A stretch of 64,000 nt of DNA from an uncultured Prevotellaceae bacterium (GTDB lineage: Bacteria; Bacteroidota; Bacteroidia; Bacteroidales; Bacteroidaceae), in NCBI GenBank assembly GCA_902785945.1, contig CADAAR010000002.1:135743-199742 (forward strand), read 5' to 3'. The stretch's first letter is position 1. Every line of letters starts with the position of its first letter. The notes under the pieces are model-generated. The model did no database searches. It had not been told where the DNA came from and worked only from the letters and a program-made list of their open reading frames with translations. Below, piece after piece: positions 56,310 to 62,249 of this stretch. The translations under genes and the position numbers were made by a program.

Positions 56310-56915
56310 ATGGATAAATTAAGTTATGCCTTGGGATTGGGCATCGGTCAGCAGTTGTCGCAGATGGGTGCCAGCGATATCAGTGCCGAGGATTTTGCAC
56401 AAGCCATCAAGGATGTGCTGGAAGGCAATGAGTTGAAGGTGTCGCACCGTGAGGCCCAGACCATCGTACAGGACTATTTCCAGAAACAGGAGCAGAAACT
56501 CCAGGCCCAGCGTGCCGAAGCCGGAAAGGCCCACAAGGAGGCTGGTGAGAAGTATCTGGCCGAGAACGCCAAGAAGGAAGGTGTCATCACCCTGCCTAGC
56601 GGTCTGCAATATCAGGTTCTGAAAGAAGGTAACGGCAAGAAGCCGACAGCGAAGGACACCGTGCAGTGCCATTACGAGGGTTTCTTGATCGACGGTACCG
56701 TTTTCGATAGCAGCATCCAGCGCGGCGAGCCCGCAACCTTCCCCTTGCAGCAGGTCATCGCAGGATGGACGGAAGGTCTGCAGCTGATGCAGGAAGGTGC
56801 CAAGTACCGCTTCTTCATCCCCTATCGTCTGGCTTATGGCGAGGGTGGTGCAGGCAATTCTATTCCCCCGTTTGCAGCGCTGATTTTCGACGTTGAATTA
56901 ATACAAGTAGTTTAA
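56310..56915 (+). CDS. FKBP-type peptidyl-prolyl isomerase, cytoplasmic (201 aa)
   Basis: FklB-like: a helical FKBP_N dimerisation domain (residues 1-100, with GEKYLAENAKKEGV) and an FKBP_C domain (about 105-201) with YEGFLIDGTVFDSS, the substrate-binding VIAGWTEGL and AYGEGG. There is no signal peptide, so it acts in the cytoplasm. It is first of three tandem paralogues; the gap to the next is 19 bp. Confidence 0.92.
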   Translation: MDKLSYALGLGIGQQLSQMGASDISAEDFAQAIKDVLEGNELKVSHREAQTIVQDYFQKQEQKLQAQRAEAGKAHKEAGEKYLAENAKKEGVITLPSGLQYQVLKEGNGKKPTAKDTVQCHYEGFLIDGTVFDSSIQRGEPATFPLQQVIAGWTEGLQLMQEGAKYRFFIPYRLAYGEGGAGNSIPPFAALIFDVELIQVV

Positions 56916-56934
56916 ATATAAAATTCAAGGAATT

Positions 56935-57807
56935 ATGAAGAAATTAATGTTTGTAGCCGCAATGGCTATGTCAGCAGCTATTTTCACTGGCTGCGGTAAT
57001 TCTACTCCGAAGGCCAACCTGAAGAGCGATGTTGACACACTGAGCTATGTCTTCGGTATGGCTCGTACACAGGGTCTGAAGGAATATCTTTCTCAGACAG
57101 GTGTTGACACAACCTATATGGCTGACTTCATCAAGGGTCTGAACGAGGGTGCTAACTCTGGCGACGACAAGAAGAAGGCTGCTTACTATGCAGGTATCCA
57201 GATTGGTCAGCAGATTGCCAATCAGTGGGTAAGTGGTATGAACCACGAGCTCTTTGGTGAGGATTCTACCAAGACCATCTCTCTGAAGAACCTCATGGCA
57301 GGTTTCGTAAGCGGTATCAAGGGTAATGGTATTATGACCGTTGACTCAGCCCAGACTGTAGCTCAGGTCATGATGCAGGCTATCAAGGCTAAGGAGCTGG
57401 AGAAGACCTTCGGTTCTAACAAGGAGGCTGGTGAGAAGTTCCTCGCTGCCAACAAGACCAAGGAGGGTGTGAAGACCCTGCCTAGCGGTGTTCAGTACAA
57501 AGTGATCAAGGAAGGCAATGGCCCGATCCCCGCTGACACATCACTCGTAAAAGTTCACTACGAGGGTAAGACCGTTGAGGGTAAGGTGTTCGACAGCAGC
57601 TACGAGCGTGGCGAACCCATTAACCTGCGTTGTAACCAGACCATCAAGGGTTGGACCGATGCTATGGTTCACATGCCCGCTGGTTCTGTTTGGGAGGTTT
57701 ATATTCCTCAGGATCTCGCCTATGGTGAGCGTGAGCAGGGCGACATCAAGCCGTTCTCTGCCCTGATCTTCAAGATTGAGTTGCTCGAGGTTAATCCTAA
57801 GAAGTAA
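56935..57807 (+). CDS. FKBP-type peptidyl-prolyl isomerase lipoprotein (290 aa)
   Basis: The lipoprotein signal has lipobox IFTGC. The FKBP_N region begins with VDTLSYVFGMARTQGL and contains TYMADFIKG, shared with the third copy; FKBP_C (about 175-287) has YEGKTVEGKVFDSS and the binding site TIKGWTDAM. It is expected to fold exported proteins at the membrane. The stop overlaps the next ATG by one base (TAATG). Confidence 0.9.
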   Translation: MKKLMFVAAMAMSAAIFTGCGNSTPKANLKSDVDTLSYVFGMARTQGLKEYLSQTGVDTTYMADFIKGLNEGANSGDDKKKAAYYAGIQIGQQIANQWVSGMNHELFGEDSTKTISLKNLMAGFVSGIKGNGIMTVDSAQTVAQVMMQAIKAKELEKTFGSNKEAGEKFLAANKTKEGVKTLPSGVQYKVIKEGNGPIPADTSLVKVHYEGKTVEGKVFDSSYERGEPINLRCNQTIKGWTDAMVHMPAGSVWEVYIPQDLAYGEREQGDIKPFSALIFKIELLEVNPKK

Positions 57808-58796
57808 TGAAGAAGACCATCATACTGGCACTCGCCCTCGTGGCGAGTGCCTCTTTGTTTACAGCCGCTGCCCAGAAGAAGGCTGCGAAGAAGACAGTCG
57901 TAAAAAAAGAGACCGTAGTAAAGGAAGAGCCCGTGAAGCTTGTCAGTGGCAGTGACTCTGTAAGTTACGCTGCTGGTATGAGCGTCACCAACGGTCTGGT
58001 TCCTTACCTCGTACAGCAACAGGGGATTGACACCACCTATATGGCCGACTTTGTAAAGGGTTTCCAGATGGTAACCAAAGGTGGCAGCGATCCTAAGATG
58101 AAGGCCTACGCCGCTGGTATGGATATAGCCAAGCAGGTCATGGAGCGCATGTTGCCCGAAATCACCAAAGAATTTCAGGACTCCCCCGACTCCATTGTCT
58201 CTGCCTTGCTCTACAAAGGTTTTGCCGATGCCCTGTTGAAGGACTCTAGTGTGTTTAAGCAGGCTGCTGCCGAGCAATACTTCAAAGACAAGCAGGTTGC
58301 CGACAAGGCTGCCAAGGACGAGAAACTCTATGGTGCCAACCGCGACGCAGGTCGTAAGTTCCTGGCTGAGAATGCCAAGAAAGAGGGTGTGATCACCCTG
58401 CCTAGCGGACTGCAGTACAAGGTGCTGGTAAAGGGCGACGGTCCTGTGCCTAATGTCGACGAAAAGGTACAGGTAAACTACGAGGGTCGTCTGGTCGACG
58501 GCACCGTATTCGATGCTTCTGCCAAGCATGGCGACAAGCCGATTGAGTTCCGTCCCAGTCAGGTTATCAAAGGCTGGCAGGAGGCCCTGACCATGATGCC
58601 TGTAGGCTCGAAGTGGCAACTCTTCATCCCCTACGAGCTGGCCTATGGTGACCGCGATACCGGCCAGATCAAGCCTTACAGTGCCTTGATTTTCGATGTA
58701 GAACTGGTTGGAATCGACAGACCGCAGCCAGAACCTCAGGAGACAGAGGAAGCACCTGCCAAGAAGTCGAAAAAAGACAAGAAATCTAAGAAATAA
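57807..58796 (+). CDS. FKBP-type peptidyl-prolyl isomerase, periplasmic, with Lys-rich ends (329 aa)
   Basis: The signal peptide is cleaved at TAAA|QKK. A Lys/Val-rich linker (AKKTVVKKETVVKEE) precedes FKBP_N, and FKBP_C has YEGRLVDGTVFDAS and VIKGWQEAL. The C-terminal tail is strongly basic (AKKSKKDKKSKK), perhaps for contact with acidic surface polymers (inference). Closest relative is the preceding lipoprotein copy, so the pair arose by duplication. The terminator follows directly. Confidence 0.9.
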   Translation: MKKTIILALALVASASLFTAAAQKKAAKKTVVKKETVVKEEPVKLVSGSDSVSYAAGMSVTNGLVPYLVQQQGIDTTYMADFVKGFQMVTKGGSDPKMKAYAAGMDIAKQVMERMLPEITKEFQDSPDSIVSALLYKGFADALLKDSSVFKQAAAEQYFKDKQVADKAAKDEKLYGANRDAGRKFLAENAKKEGVITLPSGLQYKVLVKGDGPVPNVDEKVQVNYEGRLVDGTVFDASAKHGDKPIEFRPSQVIKGWQEALTMMPVGSKWQLFIPYELAYGDRDTGQIKPYSALIFDVELVGIDRPQPEPQETEEAPAKKSKKDKKSKK

Positions 58797-58798
58797 GC

Positions 58799-58828
58799 AA
58801 GTGTGTCACAAAAGTGGCACACTTTTTT
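58799..58828 (+). terminator. Strong terminator after the FKBP cluster
   Basis: An 11-bp stem (AAGTGTGTCAC with GTGGCACACTT, one G-U pair), loop AAAA, and a six-T run. Confidence 0.85.
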
Positions 58829-58847
58829 CATTTTTCTCCCGAAAAAG

Positions 58848-58878
58848 TTGCATTATTCAATTAAATTGTTTACTTTTG
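58848..58878 (+). promoter_or_regulatory. Promoter of the Lrp/AsnC gene
   Basis: TTG (58848-58850), 20 bp, TACTTTTG (58871-58878). The ATG at 58909 follows 30 bp later. Confidence 0.6.
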
Positions 58879-58897
58879 CTGACAAATTGTAAACAAT
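58863..58897. promoter_or_regulatory. Likely Lrp/AsnC operator over its own promoter
   Basis: Perfect 9-bp arms ATTGTTTAC (58865-58873) and GTAAACAAT (58889-58897) enclose the -7 box and start site. AAATTGT is also repeated directly at 58863 and 58884, 21 bp or two helical turns apart, which suits dimer-on-dimer binding of an Lrp protein. Autorepression is inferred. Confidence 0.6.
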
Positions 58898-58908
58898 CGC
58901 ATCAAATC

Positions 58909-59367
58909 ATGGAGAAAATTGACAATCTGGACAGAAAGATCCTGAGCATTCTCTCAAAGAATGCACGTATCCCATTCAAGGATGTAGCCGCCGAGTGCAA
59001 CGTGTCACGCGCCGCCATCCACCAACGTGTACAACACCTCATCGAGGCCGACGTCATCACTGGCAGCGGCTTCGACGTCAACCCAAAGAGTCTGGGCTAT
59101 AGCACCTGCACCTACGTGGGCATCACCCTCGAAAAGGGCAGCATGTACAAGAACGTGGTGGAGCGTCTGCAGCACATCCCTGAAGTTGTGGAGTGCCACT
59201 TTACCACAGGACCTTACACCATGATGGTGAAGCTCTACGCCCGCGACAACGAGCAGTTGATGGAACTCCTCAACGGTCAATTGCAGAGCATTCCCGGCGT
59301 AGTAGCTACTGAGACGCTGATCTCACTCGAACAGAGCATCAAGCGGGAGATACCCGTGTCGATCTAA
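58909..59367 (+). CDS. Lrp/AsnC-family transcriptional regulator (152 aa)
   Basis: N-terminal helix-turn-helix (residues 1-60: LDRKILSILSKNARIPFKDVAAECNVS, split here as IDNLDRKILSILSK and VSRAAIHQRVQHL) and a C-terminal ligand-binding RAM domain (about 70-150, with V-x-x-C-H-x-x-T-G-P-Y). Such regulators bind amino acids and form octamers. ATG at 58909 is used; a longer frame begins inside the previous gene and crosses terminator and promoter. The next gene, a dipeptidase fusion, starts 15 bp downstream, so amino-acid or peptide use is the likely theme. Confidence 0.9.
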   Translation: MEKIDNLDRKILSILSKNARIPFKDVAAECNVSRAAIHQRVQHLIEADVITGSGFDVNPKSLGYSTCTYVGITLEKGSMYKNVVERLQHIPEVVECHFTTGPYTMMVKLYARDNEQLMELLNGQLQSIPGVVATETLISLEQSIKREIPVSI

Positions 59368-59381
59368 AGCCAGCCTATACC

Positions 59382-61133
59382 ATGACAGACAGATTCGACC
59401 TGCAGACCCATCTCCGCAACGTCTATGCCCAGTATCCGGCTGCCAAACGTCAGCCTATTATCGGCATCACCGGCAATTATGAAGACCTGACCTGTAAACT
59501 GGGCCAAGGCTATTATAAATCGGTAGTGGCAGCTGGAGGTGTACCCATCGTCATTCCCCCGGTAGCCGATACGAACACCCTTGTCAACACTCTTGACCAC
59601 ATCGACGCCCTCATCCTCAGCGGTGGTGGTGACTTCAACCCCCTTTATGGCGGTGAAGAGCCCTCCAACCGATTGCATGACATCAACTCCGAGCGCGACC
59701 TGCCTGAGCTGATGCTCACCCAGATGGCCTACAACCGTCAGATGCCCATCCTCGGTATCTGTCGCGGTATCCAAACCTTGGCAATGGCTCTCGGCGGCCG
59801 CGTGTGGCAGGATATCAACGAGAAGACCGTCACCAAGCACTCGCAGCAGGCTGCCCGCAGCGAGGTAACCCACTCCATCAACATCGAAGAAGACTCACTC
59901 CTCCATCAGATGTACCAAGAGGACAAGATGTATGTCAACAGCTTCCATCATCAGGCCGTGCGCGAGACAGGACCAAAGTTCCGCGTCACTGCCAAGTCGC
60001 CTGATAACATCATCGAGGCCATGGAGAGCAATGAGTTCAAACCCATCGTCGGTGTGCAGTGGCATCCGGAGTGCCTCGAAGAGGGCATGCCATTGTTCCA
60101 TTGGCTTATCAAAGAGGCACTGGCCTATCACTACGCCCAAGAGGTACACAACCGCGTGCTGACGCTCGATACCCACTGTGACACCCCCATGTTTTTCCCG
60201 CAGGGTATCCATTTCGACCAACGCGATCCCAAGATTCTCGTCGATTTGCACAAGATGAACGAGGGTCGTCAGGACGCTACCATTATGGTAGCCTACCTGC
60301 CCCAGCCCAAGATTGGTGAGACTTTCTCGTCATTGGTCGACTTCGACGTAGCTGGTCCAACGGAATATGCAGACCTCATCTTCGATAAGATCGAGGAGAT
60401 TGTCAATCAGAACAAAACCTACCTGAGCATCGCACGCACCCCAGGTGACCTCTACGAGGATAAGCGCAACCGCCGTAAGTCCATCATGCTCGGTATCGAG
60501 AATGGTCTGGCCCTTAATGGTCAGTTGCAGAACCTGCAACACTTCGCTCAGCGCGGCATCGTTTATATGACGCTCTGCCACAATGGCGACAACGATATCT
60601 GCGACTCCGCCCGCGGCTGTAACACCCACGGTGGTGTAAGCCGTTTCGGAGAACAGGTCATCCGCGAGATGAACCGCCTCGGCATCATGGTCGACCTGAG
60701 CCACGCATCGGAGAAGAGCTTCTACGATGCCCTTGATATCAGCAGCACGCCCATCGTATGCAGTCATTCTAGTTGTAAGGCTCTCTGCGACCACCCGCGT
60801 AACCTCACCGACGACCAGATGCGCGCCCTTGCCTCAAAGGGTGGTGTGGCTCAGACCACGCTCTATCCGGGTTTCCTGAAGAAGGAAGGCGATGCCACTA
60901 TTATGGACGCCATCGCCCATCTGGAGCATGCAATCAAGATCATGGGCATCGACCATGTGGGTCTCGGCACCGACTTCGACGGCGATGGTGGTGTAATCGG
61001 TCTTGCCGACAGCAGCGAGCTCATCAACTTCACCCGACAGCTACTCGCTCGTCGCTACAGCGAGCGTGACATTCAGAAAATCTGGGGCGGCAACTTCCTC
61101 CGCGTCATGTCGCTGGTACAAAAGAATGTTTAG
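59382..61133 (+). CDS. Fusion of gamma-glutamyl hydrolase (C26 GATase) and M19 dipeptidase (583 aa)
   Basis: Residues about 20-240 are a class I glutamine-amidotransferase-like hydrolase of the PuuD type (gamma-glutamyl-GABA hydrolase): nucleophile Cys in ILGICRGIQTL, His/Glu in VQWHPECL. Residues about 260-580 are a renal-dipeptidase-like M19 domain with zinc ligands in LDTHCDTP, later VDLSHAS, VCSHSS and GLGTDFDGDGG. Both active sites look intact. No signal peptide is seen. Together they could split a gamma-glutamyl bond and the remaining dipeptide, for example in glutathione or peptidoglycan fragments (inference). It is likely cotranscribed with the Lrp gene and the M28 gene, 3 bp downstream. 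Confidence 0.9.
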   Translation: MTDRFDLQTHLRNVYAQYPAAKRQPIIGITGNYEDLTCKLGQGYYKSVVAAGGVPIVIPPVADTNTLVNTLDHIDALILSGGGDFNPLYGGEEPSNRLHDINSERDLPELMLTQMAYNRQMPILGICRGIQTLAMALGGRVWQDINEKTVTKHSQQAARSEVTHSINIEEDSLLHQMYQEDKMYVNSFHHQAVRETGPKFRVTAKSPDNIIEAMESNEFKPIVGVQWHPECLEEGMPLFHWLIKEALAYHYAQEVHNRVLTLDTHCDTPMFFPQGIHFDQRDPKILVDLHKMNEGRQDATIMVAYLPQPKIGETFSSLVDFDVAGPTEYADLIFDKIEEIVNQNKTYLSIARTPGDLYEDKRNRRKSIMLGIENGLALNGQLQNLQHFAQRGIVYMTLCHNGDNDICDSARGCNTHGGVSRFGEQVIREMNRLGIMVDLSHASEKSFYDALDISSTPIVCSHSSCKALCDHPRNLTDDQMRALASKGGVAQTTLYPGFLKKEGDATIMDAIAHLEHAIKIMGIDHVGLGTDFDGDGGVIGLADSSELINFTRQLLARRYSERDIQKIWGGNFLRVMSLVQKNV

Positions 61134-61136
61134 AGA

Positions 61137-62207
61137 ATGAAAAGAATTATATTTAATAGAAGACTTTTGCGGCTGGTGGTAATCTCTTTCCTCTTACCTC
61201 TCACCTCTTACCTCCTCTTCTCCTGCGGCTTGCGCAAGCAAACCACGACCGACACCGAAACGCAGACCGCCATCGGTCTCGCCTTCAATGCCGACAGTGC
61301 TTTACTTTTCTGTCAGCAGCAATGCGACTTCGGTCCCCGCACTATGAACAGCCAGGCCCATGACCTCTGCGAGCAGTGGATCATCCGCAAGTTTCAGAGC
61401 TACGGCATGACCGTCATCCCCCAGAAGTGCGAACTGAAGGGTTACGACGGTTCTACCCTCCACAGCACGAACATCATCGCCAGCTACCGTCCCGAACTCA
61501 CCGACCGCATCCTGCTCTGTGCCCACTGGGACTGCAGGCCTTGGGCGGATAACGACCCTGACGAGGCCAACTGGCATAAGCCCGTTCTCGCCGCCAACGA
61601 TGCCGCCTCCGGTGTCGCTGTCATGCTCGAAATCGCACGTTTAATTTCATCTAACGATGCAGCAAAGTCCACAGCGACAGCAGACTCTTCACTCTGCACT
61701 CTTCACTCTACACTAGGAATCGACTTCATCTGCTTCGATGCCGAAGATTACGGCTTCCCGCAATGGGAGACCATCGACGACCCGGGCAACACTTGGGCTC
61801 TCGGCGCACAATACTGGGCTGCTAACCCACACGTTTCCGGTTACAAGGCGCGCTACGGCATCCTGCTCGATATGGTAGGTGGTCAGGGCGCACAGTTCTA
61901 TCAGGAAATCATGTCGAAACATTACGCCAAGCATATCGTCGACAAGGTTTGGCGAGCCGCCTCTGTGGTAGGCTATGGCAGTAGTTTCCCCATGGCGGAG
62001 GGCAACGCCATCACCGACGATCATATCCCTGTTAACACTGTGGCAAATATCCCCTGCATCGACATTATCCCCTACTACCCCAACTGCGAGCAGAGCTCTT
62101 TCGGTCCCACCTGGCACACCGTGAACGACGACATGGCCCACCTCGACAAGAATACGCTCCTCGCCGTTGGCCAGACCATCATCCAAGTGCTGTTCTCAGA
62201 GAAATAA
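61137..62207 (+). CDS. M28-family lipoprotein, probable glutaminyl-peptide cyclotransferase (356 aa)
   Basis: The lipoprotein signal ends LLFSC (Cys at about 30). The M28 fold with one-zinc glutaminyl-cyclase style motifs follows: AHWDCRPWAD, AANDAASGV, CFDAEDYG, LLDMVGG, ITDDHIPVN. In Bacteroidetes such lipoproteins convert N-terminal Gln of exported proteins to pyroglutamate; a plain aminopeptidase is the alternative. Two heptamer repeats lie inside the gene: one encodes the hydrophobic core of the signal (residues 16-26) and one a surface loop, SSLCTLHSTL (183-193), between the AANDAASG and DAEDYG motifs. It is last in the Lrp-dipeptidase run. Confidence 0.82.
   Translation: MKRIIFNRRLLRLVVISFLLPLTSYLLFSCGLRKQTTTDTETQTAIGLAFNADSALLFCQQQCDFGPRTMNSQAHDLCEQWIIRKFQSYGMTVIPQKCELKGYDGSTLHSTNIIASYRPELTDRILLCAHWDCRPWADNDPDEANWHKPVLAANDAASGVAVMLEIARLISSNDAAKSTATADSSLCTLHSTLGIDFICFDAEDYGFPQWETIDDPGNTWALGAQYWAANPHVSGYKARYGILLDMVGGQGAQFYQEIMSKHYAKHIVDKVWRAASVVGYGSSFPMAEGNAITDDHIPVNTVANIPCIDIIPYYPNCEQSSFGPTWHTVNDDMAHLDKNTLLAVGQTIIQVLFSEK
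61184..61214 (+). repeat. Heptamer tandem repeat inside the M28 signal peptide
   Basis: CTCTTTC, CTCTTAC, CTCTCAC, CTCTTAC, CTC. It is read in frame as the hydrophobic segment F-L-L-P-L-T-S-Y-L-L. Confidence 0.8.
61684..61714 (+). repeat. Heptamer tandem repeat inside the M28 catalytic domain
   Basis: ACTCTTC, ACTCTGC, ACTCTTC, ACTCTAC, ACT. It is read in frame as S-S-L-C-T-L-H-S-T-L in a loop. Confidence 0.85.
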
Positions 62208-62208
62208 A

Positions 62209-62241
62209 GAAATCCCCGCGTTAATCGGGGATTTCCTTTTT
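62209..62241. terminator. Bidirectional terminator between convergent genes
   Basis: A perfect 10-bp stem (GAAATCCCCG with CGGGGATTTC), 7-nt loop, and a plus-strand CTTTTT tail. It lies in the 42 bp between the M28 and TlpA-like genes. Confidence 0.8.
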
Positions 62242-62249
62242 AGAAGCGA

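Noticed and set aside
58708-58908. Longer N-terminus of the Lrp-type regulator
   Set aside because: The extension overlaps the third FKBP gene and runs through terminator, promoter and operator.
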